Notes: generated by a model not told the origin, from the letters alone. Shown: positions 26,109-36,819, counted from the first letter of the stretch. The stretch is DNA of 64,000 nucleotides from Stutzerimonas xanthomarina DSM 18231 (GCF_900129835.1 NZ_FQXA01000005.1:248001-312000); one strand, 5' to 3'. Program-made: numbers and translations.

Positions 26109-26552
26109 ATGTCCCTCAGCAGCGTCTTCAACATCGCCGGCAGCGGCATGAGTGCCCAAAGCACTCGCCTGAACACCATTTCCAGCAACATCGCCAACGC
26201 TGAAACAGTCTCGTCCAGCGTTGACCAGACCTACCGTGCACGTCACCCGGTGTTCGCCACCATGCTGCAACAGGCGAACGGGTCACCGAACGAGTCGTTG
26301 TTCGCCGAGCAGGATCAGGCGGGTGCTGGCGTTCAGGTGCTCGGTGTGGTGGAAGACCAGAGCGAACTGCAGGCTCGCTATGAGCCCAACCATCCTGCGG
26401 CGAACGGCGAAGGCTACGTGTATTACCCGAACGTCAATGTCGTCGAAGAAATGGCCGACATGATTTCTGCCAGCCGTTCGTTCCAGACCAATGCCGAGCT
26501 GATGAATACGGCGAAGACCATGCTGCAAAAAGTTCTGACCCTGGGCCAGTAA
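26109..26552 (+). CDS. flgC: Flagellar basal-body rod protein FlgC
   Basis: 147 residues, 14 bases after flgB with AAAGGAGCG ahead. Rod motif ISSNIANAETVSSSVDQTYRA near the N-terminus and the coiled-coil C-terminus (VNVVEEMADMISASRSFQTNAELMNTAKTMLQKVLTLG). Proximal rod subunit. Confidence 0.97.
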   Translation: MSLSSVFNIAGSGMSAQSTRLNTISSNIANAETVSSSVDQTYRARHPVFATMLQQANGSPNESLFAEQDQAGAGVQVLGVVEDQSELQARYEPNHPAANGEGYVYYPNVNVVEEMADMISASRSFQTNAELMNTAKTMLQKVLTLGQ

Positions 26553-26570
26553 CCCTAACGAGAGATTGCC

Positions 26571-27251
26571 ATGAGCACGACAGGCGGTGTCAGCGGTACC
26601 GGTTCGGTACTGGACCAATACCAGATCAAAGATCGCGAAGTTAAAAGCAACGACCTCGGCAAGAACGAGTTTCTCGAGCTGCTGGTGACTCAGTTGAACA
26701 ACCAGAACCCGCTGGAGCCGCAAGAGAACGGTGAGTTCATCGCGCAGCTAGCGCAGTTCAGCACCGTTGAAGGGGTAGAGAAACTGAATTCGAGCATGGA
26801 GACCATGCTGTCCGGGTATCAGTCATCTCAGGCGCTGCAAGCCTCTTCGCTGGTTGGCCGCAAAGTTATCGTGCCGACCGATAAAGCGGTCGTGGATACC
26901 AGCGAAACCTTCAAGGCCAGCATCGTGCTCCCGACAACCAGCAGCAACGTGGCGGTCAACGTCTACGACAGCGCCGGTACGGTGGTGAACCGGATCAACA
27001 TGGGCCAGCAGGAAGCCGGCAACGTTTCGTTCATGTGGGACGGCAAAGATTCGAGTGGCAAAACCTTGCCGCCGGGTACATACAAATTCGAAGCACAAGC
27101 GACCTACCAGGGCGAGACCAAGGGGCTGTACACCTTGCTTCCTGCCAACGTGGATAGCGTCACGCTCGGACAAAACGGCGGTGAGCTTCAGCTCAATCTG
27201 GCCGGTGTCGGCAGCATCGGGCTGTCTCAAGTCCAGGTTATCGGTCAGTAA
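26571..27251 (+). CDS. flgD: Flagellar hook assembly protein FlgD (hook cap)
   Basis: 226 residues. FlgD core LGKNEFLELLVTQLNNQNPLEPQ (about 25-47), then a Tudor-like/FnIII region with VNVYDSAGTVVNRI and SFMWDGKDSSGKTLPPGTY. It is the scaffold at the hook tip for FlgE polymerisation and is discarded when the hook is finished. 18 bases after flgC. Confidence 0.96.
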   Translation: MSTTGGVSGTGSVLDQYQIKDREVKSNDLGKNEFLELLVTQLNNQNPLEPQENGEFIAQLAQFSTVEGVEKLNSSMETMLSGYQSSQALQASSLVGRKVIVPTDKAVVDTSETFKASIVLPTTSSNVAVNVYDSAGTVVNRINMGQQEAGNVSFMWDGKDSSGKTLPPGTYKFEAQATYQGETKGLYTLLPANVDSVTLGQNGGELQLNLAGVGSIGLSQVQVIGQ

Positions 27252-27282
27252 CTGCCGGCACGTCCGGTAACAGGAGCAATTC

Positions 27283-28644
27283 ATGTCGTTCAATATCGGC
27301 CTCAGCGGCATGCGTGCCGCCAGCAAAGACCTCAATGTCACGGGTAACAACATTGCCAACGCCGGCACGGCGGGCTTCAAGCAGTCGCGGGCGGAGTTTG
27401 CGGATGTGTATTCCGGCACGATGGCCGTTAGCAAGAATACAGTTGGTAGTGGCGTACAGCTTGCGAGTATTTCCCAACAATTCTCTCAAGGTAATATCAA
27501 CTACACCCAAAACTCGCTTGACCTTGCCATTAACGGTAGCGGCTTTTTTCAGGTAAGCAACAATGGGGCGGTCAGCTACACTCGCGCGGGCTATTTTGGT
27601 GTCGACAAGAATGGAATGATGGTCGACAACTTCGGGAATAATCTGCAAGGCCGTACGTTGAGTCCTGATGGAACGCTGACGGATAAAGTTGGGAACTTGG
27701 TGATACAAACTGACAGCCAAGCCCCAAAGGCAACTTCCGAAATTGGCCAAACATTTAATCTGGATTCCACGAATGTTAGGCCGGCGAATGCAGGCAGGCC
27801 GAGTGCCGTGCCGCCCGAGGCTAGAGTCTTCGATCCCTCCGACCCGCTTACGTATAACTCGTCAACCTCCACGAATATTTTTGACCAGCAAGGTAACTCT
27901 CACGTACTTACCCAGTATTTTGTTCGCTCAGACAATCCTGATCAACCGAACGAATGGGAAATGTACGTTCTCGTAGATGGCCGAAATCATCAAGATCCTA
28001 ATAGCGAAATTGCACCATTCACAACGTTGAACTTTACGGTAGACGGTAAGCTGATACCAGGAGCACCGCAAGATCCCGCCCCCAATCCACCAGCACCGAT
28101 GGAGTTTGATCAAAGTGGCGTGTTAATTCTGCAAGGTTGGAATCCAGCCAGGTTAAATGCTCAGGGAGTATGGGAAACGAATGGCGCTGCTGCTGAGGGC
28201 GGCCTTAATATTGATGTCGACCTGCGTAGCGCAACTCAATACGCAAGCCCCTTCGCTGTTAACAGTATTGGTCAGGATGGTTACACCACTGGCGAAATGG
28301 TTGGTCTGGAAATTGACGAATCGGGTCAAATATTCGCGCGTTATACGAACGGACAATCCAAAGTACAGGGCCAGGTAGTTCTGGCCAGTTTTGCCAACGA
28401 GCAAGGACTAATTCCTGTTGGAAAAACCCAATGGATCCAGTCGTTTCAGTCGGGTGAGCCGGCTATAAATCCACCAGGGGTCGGAACAATGGGTACGCTC
28501 CAAGCCGGCGCGCTAGAAGATTCGAACGTCGAGCTGTCGGATCAGCTAGTCAATCTGATCGTGGCACAGCGCAATTACCAAGCAAATGCGAAAACGATAG
28601 AAACGGAGAGCGCTCTAACCCAGACAATCATCAATCTGCGGTAA
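27283..28644 (+). CDS. flgE: Flagellar hook protein FlgE
   Basis: 453 residues. N-terminal rod/hook motif [23 protein letters not shown] and the C-terminal helix [33 protein letters not shown] are intact. Subunit of the extracellular hook. From about 27440 to the stop the DNA is clearly poorer in G+C than its neighbours: two 60-base rows counted by hand give 42-45% against 62% in flgG. It also uses more A/T-ending codons, which points to recombination of the exposed domains. Ends at a strong terminator. Confidence 0.96.
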   Translation: MSFNIGLSGMRAASKDLNVTGNNIANAGTAGFKQSRAEFADVYSGTMAVSKNTVGSGVQLASISQQFSQGNINYTQNSLDLAINGSGFFQVSNNGAVSYTRAGYFGVDKNGMMVDNFGNNLQGRTLSPDGTLTDKVGNLVIQTDSQAPKATSEIGQTFNLDSTNVRPANAGRPSAVPPEARVFDPSDPLTYNSSTSTNIFDQQGNSHVLTQYFVRSDNPDQPNEWEMYVLVDGRNHQDPNSEIAPFTTLNFTVDGKLIPGAPQDPAPNPPAPMEFDQSGVLILQGWNPARLNAQGVWETNGAAAEGGLNIDVDLRSATQYASPFAVNSIGQDGYTTGEMVGLEIDESGQIFARYTNGQSKVQGQVVLASFANEQGLIPVGKTQWIQSFQSGEPAINPPGVGTMGTLQAGALEDSNVELSDQLVNLIVAQRNYQANAKTIETESALTQTIINLR

Positions 28645-28693
28645 TTGCTACCTAGCACTGCGCGGGGTGGCGGGAAACTGCCGCTTCGTTTTC

Positions 28694-28719
28694 AAAAGGC
28701 CCTCCGGGGCCTTTTTTTT
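28694..28719 (+). terminator. Rho-independent terminator after flgE
   Basis: Stem GGCCC/GGGCC with four flanking A-T pairs, loop TCCG, followed by eight T. Separates flgBCDE from the flgF operon. Confidence 0.9.
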
Positions 28720-28768
28720 GTTAGAAGAATTCCTTGTTTTTCAGATGCTTAAGCCAGAACCCAATTGT

Positions 28769-28784
28769 TGGCACATGGCTTGCT
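28769..28784 (+). promoter_or_regulatory. Sigma-54 promoter of the flgF operon
   Basis: TGGCAC-N5-TTGCT, a near-perfect RpoN site (GG and GC ten bases apart), 53 bases upstream of the flgF ATG. Drives flgFGHIJKL. Confidence 0.9.
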
Positions 28785-28837
28785 TTGTTTCGCTACATAA
28801 GTCTGATTAGTGTCAATTCGGGTGCAACGGAGGTTCA

Positions 28838-29578
28838 ATGGACAAGATGCTCTATGTGGCCATGACGGGTGCGAGCCAGAACGCTAAAGCCCAACAGGCG
28901 CATGCCAACAACCTGGCAAACATCTCGACCACGGGCTTCCGGCGTGACTTCGAGCAGGCGCGCTCGATGCAAGTCTTCGGAGACAGCTTTCCGGCACGTG
29001 TCTACGCCATGACCGAACGTCCAGGCACGGACTTCAGCTCCGGCGCTTTGCAAGAGACTGGTCGGGACCTGGACGTAGCGGTTGAGGGGGATGGCTGGAT
29101 AGCCGTGCAAGCGCCGGATGGAAGCGAGGCCTATGCCCGAACTGGCAGCTTGAATATCGACACGCTTGGCATGCTCAGGACCGGCGACGGTTTGCCGGTG
29201 CTCGGCAATGCCGGGCCGATCGCGGTTCCGCCAGAGGAGAAAGTGGAGATCGGTGCCGACGGCTCGATCAGTATCCGCGCGCTCGGTGAAGATCCGAATG
29301 TGGTGGTAACAGTTGATCGCCTCAAACTGGTCAATCCCGATCCAAAGCAGCTGGAGAAGGGTACCGACGGCCTTATTCGATTGAAGGATGGACAGCCTGT
29401 CGAGGCTGATGCCGCGGTTCGTGTGACCTCGGGCTTCCTTGAGGCAAGTAACGTCAACGCTGTTGCCGAGATGACATCGATGCTGGCGCTGTCCCGGCAG
29501 TTCGAGCTGCACGTGAAGATGATGCGTACTGCCGAAGAAGATGGTGCCGCTGCGGCCCGAGTCTTGCAGATCAGCTAA
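28838..29578 (+). CDS. flgF: Flagellar basal-body rod protein FlgF
   Basis: 246 residues. MDKMLYVAMTGASQNAKAQQ then HANNLANISTTGFRRDFEQA, the rod motif; the C-terminus ASNVNAVAEMTSMLALSRQFELHVKMMRT is the matching helix. Proximal rod subunit between FlgC and FlgG. First gene after the sigma-54 promoter. Confidence 0.96.
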   Translation: MDKMLYVAMTGASQNAKAQQAHANNLANISTTGFRRDFEQARSMQVFGDSFPARVYAMTERPGTDFSSGALQETGRDLDVAVEGDGWIAVQAPDGSEAYARTGSLNIDTLGMLRTGDGLPVLGNAGPIAVPPEEKVEIGADGSISIRALGEDPNVVVTVDRLKLVNPDPKQLEKGTDGLIRLKDGQPVEADAAVRVTSGFLEASNVNAVAEMTSMLALSRQFELHVKMMRTAEEDGAAAARVLQIS

Positions 29579-29622
29579 ACAAACTAGGCGGCGCCCGAAT
29601 TCCGGCGCACGAGGAGAAGAAC

Positions 29623-30408
29623 ATGCTTCCAGCACTGTGGGTCAGCAAGACCGGTTTGTCCGCGCAGGACATGAACCTGACCACCATTTCCAACAACCTG
29701 GCCAACGTCTCCACCACGGGCTTTAAGAAAGACCGTGCTGAATTCCAGGACTTGCTGTATCAGATCCGTCGTCAGCCCGGTGGTCAGTCCAGCCAGGACA
29801 GCGAGCTGCCATCGGGCCTGCAGTTGGGTACCGGTGTACGGATCGTCGGTACGCAGAAGCAGTTTACCGCCGGCAGCCTGCAGACCACCGAGCAGCCGCT
29901 CGACATGGCCATCAATGGCCGTGGCTTCTTCCAAGTGCTGCTGCCAGACGGAACCGTGTCGTACTCGCGTGACGGCAGTTTCCATCTGAATGCCGAAGGC
30001 CAGATCGTGACCTCGAACGGTTACTCACTGGAGCCGGCCATTGTCGTGCCGCCGGAAACACAGACGTTTACTGTTGGCGAAGATGGCACCGTTTCGGTGA
30101 CTACCCTGGGCAACCCGGCGCCGCAGATCATCGGCAACCTTCAGACCGCCGACTTCGTAAACCCTGCAGGCCTGCAGGCGATGGGCAGCAACCTGTTCCT
30201 GGAAACCGCTGCAAGCGGTGCGCCGCAGGTCAGCACGCCCGGCCTGAATGGTCTGGGTACGGTGCTGCAGAACACCCTGGAAAACTCCAACGTCAGCGTG
30301 GTCGAGGAGCTGGTGAACATGATCACTACGCAGCGCGCCTATGAGATGAACTCGAAAGTTATCTCCACGGCAGACCAGATGCTGTCTTTCGTCACCCAGC
30401 AGCTGTAA
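29623..30408 (+). CDS. flgG: Flagellar distal rod protein FlgG
   Basis: 261 residues, starts [45 protein letters not shown]; the C-terminus [29 protein letters not shown] is typical. Distal rod that crosses the periplasm inside the P and L rings. Normal high G+C, unlike flgE. Confidence 0.98.
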   Translation: MLPALWVSKTGLSAQDMNLTTISNNLANVSTTGFKKDRAEFQDLLYQIRRQPGGQSSQDSELPSGLQLGTGVRIVGTQKQFTAGSLQTTEQPLDMAINGRGFFQVLLPDGTVSYSRDGSFHLNAEGQIVTSNGYSLEPAIVVPPETQTFTVGEDGTVSVTTLGNPAPQIIGNLQTADFVNPAGLQAMGSNLFLETAASGAPQVSTPGLNGLGTVLQNTLENSNVSVVEELVNMITTQRAYEMNSKVISTADQMLSFVTQQL

Positions 30409-30437
30409 CAGCTGTCAGCCGCTGGATTGAGGTGAAT

Positions 30438-31133
30438 ATGCGCCGCTTGTCGATTGTCCTTCCGCTGATGTCTGCCGTGATTTTGTCCGGCTGCATGGCG
30501 CCAGCTCCGAAGCCCAACGATCCTTACTACTCGCCGGTTCTGCCGCGCACGCCGCTGCCGGCTGCGCAGAACAACGGTGCGATCTATCAGGCGGGCTTCG
30601 AAACCAATCTGTACGACGATCGGAAGGCCTACCGGGTCGGCGACATCATCACCGTCACGCTCAATGAAAAGACCCAGGCGAGCAAGAACTCCAATTCGAA
30701 AATCTCCAAGGACAGCAGTGCCAACATCGGCCTTGGCTCTCTGTTTGGCGGTGCTGTTTCGATGGCCAATCCGCTGACCGACAACAAGATGACGTTGGGC
30801 GCTGAATACGAGGCATCACGGGATACTTCCGGTTCTGGTCAGGCAGGGCAGAGCAACAGCCTTTCCGGCTCGATCACGGTGACCGTTTCGGATGTGCTAC
30901 CCAATGGCATCCTCGCGATCCGCGGTGAGAAATGGATGACGCTCAACACAGGCGATGAACTGGTGCGCATTGCCGGGCTGGTGCGTTCGGACGATATCGC
31001 CACCGATAACACTGTTCCATCGACTCGTATCGCTGATGCTCGCATCACTTACTCCGGTACTGGCGCCTTCGCGGACGCCAGTCAGCCAGGTTGGCTGGAT
31101 CGCTTCTTCATTAGCCCGTTGTGGCCGTTCTAA
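30438..31133 (+). CDS. flgH: Flagellar L-ring lipoprotein FlgH
   Basis: 231 residues from ATG at 30438 with GAGGTG ahead; the GTG two codons upstream is less well placed. Lipobox LSGC gives a lipidated Cys19. Core [21 protein letters not shown] and the C-terminal [22 protein letters not shown] are typical of FlgH. Forms the L ring in the outer membrane around the rod. Confidence 0.97.
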   Translation: MRRLSIVLPLMSAVILSGCMAPAPKPNDPYYSPVLPRTPLPAAQNNGAIYQAGFETNLYDDRKAYRVGDIITVTLNEKTQASKNSNSKISKDSSANIGLGSLFGGAVSMANPLTDNKMTLGAEYEASRDTSGSGQAGQSNSLSGSITVTVSDVLPNGILAIRGEKWMTLNTGDELVRIAGLVRSDDIATDNTVPSTRIADARITYSGTGAFADASQPGWLDRFFISPLWPF

Positions 31134-31146
31134 ACAGGTGCAGGCA

Positions 31147-32250
31147 ATGAAATTGTTCAGCTCGATTATGGTTGCCTTGCTGTGCCTGTTTGTCGTCCCG
31201 GCCCAGGCCGAGCGACTCAAGGATATCGCTACGATTCAGGGTGTCCGTAGCAACCAGCTAATTGGTTACGGCTTGGTGGTCGGGCTGAATGGGAGCGGCG
31301 ACCAGACCACCCAGACACCATTCACCGTGCAGACCTTCAACAACATGATGGCGCAGTTTGGCATCAAGGTTCCTGCCGGTGGCAACGTTCAGCTGAAGAA
31401 CGTCGCGGCCGTGTCCATTCATGCCGATCTTCCGCCTTTCGCCAAGCCGGGCCAAACCATCGACATCACCGTGTCGTCGATCGGTAACGCCAAGAGCCTG
31501 CGCGGTGGCAGCCTGTTGATGGCGCCACTTAAAGGGATTGACGGCAACGTCTACGCGATCGCTCAGGGCAACCTGGTCGTGGGTGGTTTCGATGCCGGTG
31601 GCGCAGACGGTTCGCGCATTACCGTCAATGTTCCTTCTGCCGGCCGAATTCCGGGCGGCGCTACGGTCGAGCGGCCGGTGCCGAGCGCGTTCAATCAGGG
31701 CACGACGCTGACGATGAACCTCAATCGTCCGGATTTCACGACGGCGAAGAATATTGTCGACCATATCAACGAGCTGCTTGGGCCAGGCGTAGCCCAGGCG
31801 CTAGACGGTGGCTCGATCAGCATTACCGCCCCCCTGGATCCAAGCCAACGCGTGGATTACCTGTCGATTCTGGAAAATCTGGAAGTGGATGTGGGGCAGG
31901 CAGTGGCCAAGGTCATCATCAACTCGCGAACCGGGACCATCGTCATTGGCCAGAACGTACGTGTTCAACCAGCCGCCGTGACTCACGGCAGCCTGACGGT
32001 GACCATTTCCGAAGACCCGCAAGTAAGCCAGCCCAATCCGCTTTCTGATGGGCAGACCGTAGTCGTCCCCAATTCCAGAGTGAATGCAGAGCAGGAAGCC
32101 AAGCCCATGTTCAAGTTCGGCCCGGGTACCACGCTGGATGAAATCGTTCGGGCAGTCAATCAGGTCGGCGCGGCGCCGAGTGATCTGATGGCGATCCTCG
32201 AAGCGCTCAAGCAGGCCGGTGCCTTGCAAGCAGACCTGATTGTGATCTGA
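31147..32250 (+). CDS. flgI: Flagellar P-ring protein FlgI
   Basis: 367 residues from ATG at 31147, 13 bases after flgH. Signal peptide to about AQA (residue 21), then [31 protein letters not shown], the invariant FlgI start. The end [24 protein letters not shown] is also typical. Forms the P ring in the peptidoglycan layer; needs FlgA. Confidence 0.98.
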   Translation: MKLFSSIMVALLCLFVVPAQAERLKDIATIQGVRSNQLIGYGLVVGLNGSGDQTTQTPFTVQTFNNMMAQFGIKVPAGGNVQLKNVAAVSIHADLPPFAKPGQTIDITVSSIGNAKSLRGGSLLMAPLKGIDGNVYAIAQGNLVVGGFDAGGADGSRITVNVPSAGRIPGGATVERPVPSAFNQGTTLTMNLNRPDFTTAKNIVDHINELLGPGVAQALDGGSISITAPLDPSQRVDYLSILENLEVDVGQAVAKVIINSRTGTIVIGQNVRVQPAAVTHGSLTVTISEDPQVSQPNPLSDGQTVVVPNSRVNAEQEAKPMFKFGPGTTLDEIVRAVNQVGAAPSDLMAILEALKQAGALQADLIVI

Positions 32251-32261
32251 GGACAGAGGAT

Positions 32262-33455
32262 ATGGAAAATCGACTGGGACAGGGTCGGCGTACGCCAGAC
32301 AGCGGTAGCTACTCCGACCTGAATCGGCTCAATCAGCTCAAGGTCGGCAAGGATCGTGACGGTGCCGAGAACGTGCGCAAGGTCGCTCAGGAGTTCGAGT
32401 CCTTGTTCATGAACGAGATGCTCAAGTCGATGCGCTCGGCCACTGAGGTCATGGCGAAGGACAATCCGCTCAGCAGTCAGGCCAGCAAGCAATATCAGGA
32501 CATGCACGATCAGCAGCTCTCAGTCACGCTCTCCAAAGAGGGCGGTGGCATCGGGCTTGCCGACGTGCTGATCCGCCAGTTGAGCAAACAGCAGGAGCCC
32601 AGCGAAAAGCCGAATCCTTTTGCTCAAGTCGCACAGACCGAGGGGGCGAAATGGTCGAGCAACCCCAACTCGAAGATTGCACCCGTTGACCCCGCTCGCA
32701 ACGATTCTCAGCTGCTCAATCAGCGTCGTCTGGCCCTACCGGGCCGTCTGGCCGAGCGCGCTCATGCGGAGGTTGCAGCTGCAATTACCCAGGCGGATCA
32801 GTCTAGCCAGGCGGGTGCTGTCCAGCCACTGGTCGATCTTGACTGGAAGCCTGCTACCGCTTTTGCAGCGCCTCAGGACGCGCCGTTGACGATCAACGGT
32901 GTAGACGCGGCCAACCCGAATGCACCGAGCAAGACGCGCTTCAGCTCACCTGCCGAGTTCATCGCCACCATGTTGCCAATGGCCGAAAAAGCGGCGAAGC
33001 GTCTAGGCGTCGAGCCGCGCCTCCTCGTGGCACAAGCCGCGCTGGAAACTGGTTGGGGCAAATCGATCATCAAGCAGAAGGACGGCACCAACAGCCACAA
33101 CCTGTTCGGCATCAAAGCTACGGGCTGGGACGGTGCGTCCGCCAAGGTCACCACGACCGAGTACGTCAATGGCAAGGCAACCAAAGAGGTAGCCGGGTTC
33201 CGGGCGTATGACTCGTTCGAACACAGCTTTAACGATTACGTCCGGCTGTTGGAGAACAATGATCGTTACAAACCAGCCCTTCAGGTGGCCAGTGCATCTG
33301 GCAACTCGGAACGTTTCGTCAACGAACTTCAGCGGGCAGGTTATGCAACCGACCCGCAGTACGCACGCAAGATCAATCAGATCGCTCGCAAAGTGCAGAC
33401 CTATCAGACAATTGCCGACGCCAGCACGTCGCCCGCAATGCGGACTAAGGGTTAA
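32262..33455 (+). CDS. flgJ: Peptidoglycan hydrolase FlgJ
   Basis: 397 residues, two parts. The N-terminal rod-cap domain (AQEFESLFMNEMLKSMRSAT) is followed by a variable Gln/Ala-rich linker and a C-terminal N-acetylglucosaminidase domain (from about 225). The catalytic Glu lies in LVAQAALETGWGKSII, with Tyr in GFRAYDSFEHSFNDY. It digests peptidoglycan to let the rod through. The dual-domain form is that of beta/gamma-proteobacteria. Confidence 0.96.
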   Translation: MENRLGQGRRTPDSGSYSDLNRLNQLKVGKDRDGAENVRKVAQEFESLFMNEMLKSMRSATEVMAKDNPLSSQASKQYQDMHDQQLSVTLSKEGGGIGLADVLIRQLSKQQEPSEKPNPFAQVAQTEGAKWSSNPNSKIAPVDPARNDSQLLNQRRLALPGRLAERAHAEVAAAITQADQSSQAGAVQPLVDLDWKPATAFAAPQDAPLTINGVDAANPNAPSKTRFSSPAEFIATMLPMAEKAAKRLGVEPRLLVAQAALETGWGKSIIKQKDGTNSHNLFGIKATGWDGASAKVTTTEYVNGKATKEVAGFRAYDSFEHSFNDYVRLLENNDRYKPALQVASASGNSERFVNELQRAGYATDPQYARKINQIARKVQTYQTIADASTSPAMRTKG

Positions 33456-33457
33456 AC

Positions 33458-35536
33458 ATGGCTGACTTACTGAATATAGGCCTGTCTGGCCTGAGCGCGA
33501 GCAAGAGCCAGTTGTCCATCACTGGCCACAACATCAGCAACGTGAACACGCCAGGCTTCAGCCGGCAGGACGCCTCGCAAGCCACCCGTACCCCGCAGTT
33601 CAGCGGCGCGGGTTATGTAGGTTCGGGTACGACGCTGGTCGAGATCCGCCGCAGCTATAGCGAATTTTTGACCAGTCAGCTGCGCAGCAGCACCTCGCTG
33701 AGCAGCGATGTTGAAGCCTATAAAAGCCAGATCGACCAGCTTGATTCCTTGCTGGCCGGCAGCACAACCGGTATTACGCCGTCGCTGCAGAAGTTTTTCT
33801 CGGCACTGCAAACCGCAGCGGAAGATCCCGCCAATATCCCGGCACGCCAGCTGGTGCTGGCTGAAGCCGAAGGCCTGGCGCGCCGCTTTAATACGGTATC
33901 GGATCGCCTGACCGAGCAGAACAACTTCACCAATAAGCAGATGGCAGCGGTGACCGGCCAAGTCAATCGGCTGGCTGGCAGTATTGGCAGCTTGAACGAC
34001 GCCATCGCGACCGCTTCAGCCAACGGCAAACAGCCCAATGACTTGCTCGATGCCCGCGATGAGGCCGTGCGGCAATTGTCGACGTATATCGGCATCAGCG
34101 TGACGCCCCAGGACGACAACAGCTTCAATATTTCGGTCGGCAGTGGTCAGCCGCTGGTGGTGGGTAAGACGGTGAGTCAGCTCAAGGTGGTCCCGGGGCT
34201 GAGCGATCCCAACCGTCATGAGATTCGATTTGTCAGCGGTGGCTCAGAGCAAGGCATTACCTCGCAGATCACTGGCGGTGAGTTGGGTGGCTTGATCCGC
34301 TATCGCGAGGAAGTGCTGGATTCAACGATGAACTCGTTGGGACGGCTGGCGTTGGCGGTGAGTGACCAGGTCAATACCCAGTTGGGGCAGGGGTTGGATC
34401 TGAAGGGGCAGGTCGGCAAAGCGCTGTTCGGCGATTTCAACAGCAGCGCACTGATGGCGCTGCGTGCAACGCCGTTCAGCGGCAACCCTTCGCTCAGCGC
34501 AGGAGGCTCGACTGTTGCAGCCGATGCGTCTTTGAAAATTACCGATACGAGTGCGCTGACCACTAGCGATTACCTGCTGGAGTATGACGGCACCAGCGGG
34601 GCGAGCGGCTATAAAGCACGTAGGCTAAGTGATAGCCAGCCGATAGACGTTCAGCTCAACAACGGCGCTCTTACCTTCCTCGATAAGAATGGCCGCGACC
34701 AAGGCTTCACCGTGCAGGTTAGCGGCACGCCGCTAGCCGGCGATAAGTTCTCGTTGCAGCCCACACGACGCGGCGCAACTGATATTGCTGCCGTGCTCGA
34801 TCAGGCAGATCAGCTCGCATTCGCCGCCCCGATTCGAGCGGAGAGCAGCTTGCAGAACGGTGGAACTGGCGTTATCGGCCAACCGGATTTGATTAAAGGT
34901 CCATCGCCTATCGACGCGGAGGCACTGAGTTCGGCCGGCCTGAATCTGAATGTAACGGTCAGCGCTGATGGCACAAACTACAAGTTGAATGACCCTTTAC
35001 CGACCAATTGGTCCTATATAGACGCGAACGGCGCGCCTACGACAACGGCGCCGTCTTTTATACTAGGTACGACAAACTCACTTCGTATTGCTTATACATC
35101 CGGAAGCGAGACGTATCAGTTTCAGCTCTCGCTGAGCGGGCGCCCCCAAACCGGAGACACGTTCTCTCTGGACTTTAACCAAACCGGCGTCTCGGATAAC
35201 CGCAATGCACTTAAGCTTGTCGACCTACAGAGCAAACAAACCGTTGGAGTTTCCTTTGACGCTGACGGAAAGGTGTTGGCAGGCGCTAGCTTCACTGATG
35301 GCTACGGTAAACTGGTCGAACGGGTCGGTACGCTGACAGCCCAAGCGCGAATGGACAGCGAAGCTACTGGCGCGATTCTCAAGCAGGCCACGGACAACCG
35401 CGACTCACTGTCAGCAGTGAACCTCGATGAGGAAGCTGCAAACCTGATCAAGTTCGAGCAGTACTACAACGCTTCCGCTCAGATCATTCAAGTTGCCCGC
35501 TCCTTGTTCGATACATTGATCAATACCTTCAGGTAA
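33458..35536 (+). CDS. flgK: Flagellar hook-associated protein 1 (FlgK)
   Basis: 692 residues, three bases after flgJ. N-terminus ADLLNIGLSGLSASKSQLSITGHNISNVNTPGFSRQ and the C-terminus VNLDEEAANLIKFEQYYNASAQIIQVARSLFDTLI are the conserved coiled coils of the hook-filament junction. The middle, notably about 34980-35240, drops in G+C (43-52% in rows counted by hand) and uses more A/T-ending codons, so the exposed domain may be recombined. Exported with FlgN. Confidence 0.96.
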   Translation: MADLLNIGLSGLSASKSQLSITGHNISNVNTPGFSRQDASQATRTPQFSGAGYVGSGTTLVEIRRSYSEFLTSQLRSSTSLSSDVEAYKSQIDQLDSLLAGSTTGITPSLQKFFSALQTAAEDPANIPARQLVLAEAEGLARRFNTVSDRLTEQNNFTNKQMAAVTGQVNRLAGSIGSLNDAIATASANGKQPNDLLDARDEAVRQLSTYIGISVTPQDDNSFNISVGSGQPLVVGKTVSQLKVVPGLSDPNRHEIRFVSGGSEQGITSQITGGELGGLIRYREEVLDSTMNSLGRLALAVSDQVNTQLGQGLDLKGQVGKALFGDFNSSALMALRATPFSGNPSLSAGGSTVAADASLKITDTSALTTSDYLLEYDGTSGASGYKARRLSDSQPIDVQLNNGALTFLDKNGRDQGFTVQVSGTPLAGDKFSLQPTRRGATDIAAVLDQADQLAFAAPIRAESSLQNGGTGVIGQPDLIKGPSPIDAEALSSAGLNLNVTVSADGTNYKLNDPLPTNWSYIDANGAPTTTAPSFILGTTNSLRIAYTSGSETYQFQLSLSGRPQTGDTFSLDFNQTGVSDNRNALKLVDLQSKQTVGVSFDADGKVLAGASFTDGYGKLVERVGTLTAQARMDSEATGAILKQATDNRDSLSAVNLDEEAANLIKFEQYYNASAQIIQVARSLFDTLINTFR

Positions 35537-35547
35537 CAGGCCCGCCC

Positions 35548-36819
35548 ATGCGCATCTCGACTCTGCAAGCATTCAATAACGGCGTAGCCGGTATTCAGCG
35601 CAACTACTCCAATGCAACTCGCACGCAGGAGCAGATCAGCACGGGTAACCGAATCCTGACACCGGCGGACGATCCGGTTGCGTCGGTGCGTTTGTTGCAA
35701 CTTGAACAGCAACAGAATGTGCTTAGCCAATACAACTCCAATCTGACGGCGGCAAAGAACAGTCTGACTCAGGAAGAGGTAACCCTGAACTCGGTGAACA
35801 CCGTCTTGCAACGTGTGCGTGAGCTGGCGGTACAAGCCGGCAACGGTGCGCTGGATCCGCAGGATCGTAAATCCATCGCTGCGGAACTGGGTGAGCGGGA
35901 AGATGAGCTACTGTCGCTCATGAACACGCGCAACGCGCGTGGCGAGTACTTGTTTTCGGGTTTCCAGGGCAAAACCCCCCCCTTCGTGCTAGAAGGCGAT
36001 AAGTACATTTATAAGGGAGACGAGGGGCAGCGGAAATTACAGGTTGCGAGCTCGTTGACTATTCCAATTAGTGATAACGGAAAATCAATATTTGAGAGCG
36101 TGACCAACGCGGGACGCCTTGACAGTAATATCGTCGCTCAGCCTCCGGCATCAACGCTGTCTGTATCGGCGCCTCTGGTTAGTGATGAAACAGCGTTTGC
36201 TAGCGATCCGGGGTTTCCTTCCCAAGGCATCGAAATACAATTCGCTGCGGATGGCTCTTCTTATTCCATATATCAGTTGCCGCGTACGGATGACGGGGCG
36301 GGCAATTTCAACGATACGGCACTGCCGGGCTACAGCAACCTGAGCATAGACGATGATGCTAGCAGTAGTGACTTGCTTGTATTTCGCGGAGTAACGCTGC
36401 ATTTAGATGGTACGGCGCAGGGCGGCGAAAGGGTTCAATTGACCGCGCCAGTCGAGCCTCGAAACAAGCAGGGAATTCTCGATACCATCGCCAATCTCCG
36501 CTCCGCTCTGGAGAGCCCCGCCAACGGAAACACCGGCGTCCGTGACGCCGTTGCAGTAGCCCTGACCAACCTCGACCACGGTATGGTCAGCGTGGACCAG
36601 GCGCGCGGAAACATCGGGGCTCGACTTAACGTAATCGAAACCACACAAACCGATAACGAAGATGTTGCGCTGGTTAATAAAGGCGTGCAGGCCGAGCTGC
36701 GTGAGTTGGATTATGCCGAGGCGTTGTCCCGGTTATCCATGCAGACGGTGGTGCTCGAAGCAGCCCAGCAGAGCTATGTGAAGATCGCAGGATTGAGTCT
36801 TTTCAACGCAATGCGCTGA
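35548..36819 (+). CDS. flgL: Flagellar hook-associated protein 3 (FlgL)
   Basis: 423 residues. Flagellin-like N-terminus (MRISTLQAFNNGVAGIQRN, then ISTGNRILTPADDPVASVRLLQLEQQ) and C-terminus (YAEALSRLSMQTVVLEAAQQSYVKIAGLSLFN). The middle from about 36000 to 36410 has low G+C (43-48% in two rows) and looks like a variable exposed domain. Forms the junction to the filament. Last flagellar gene here; no flagellin gene follows. Confidence 0.96.
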   Translation: MRISTLQAFNNGVAGIQRNYSNATRTQEQISTGNRILTPADDPVASVRLLQLEQQQNVLSQYNSNLTAAKNSLTQEEVTLNSVNTVLQRVRELAVQAGNGALDPQDRKSIAAELGEREDELLSLMNTRNARGEYLFSGFQGKTPPFVLEGDKYIYKGDEGQRKLQVASSLTIPISDNGKSIFESVTNAGRLDSNIVAQPPASTLSVSAPLVSDETAFASDPGFPSQGIEIQFAADGSSYSIYQLPRTDDGAGNFNDTALPGYSNLSIDDDASSSDLLVFRGVTLHLDGTAQGGERVQLTAPVEPRNKQGILDTIANLRSALESPANGNTGVRDAVAVALTNLDHGMVSVDQARGNIGARLNVIETTQTDNEDVALVNKGVQAELRELDYAEALSRLSMQTVVLEAAQQSYVKIAGLSLFNAMR

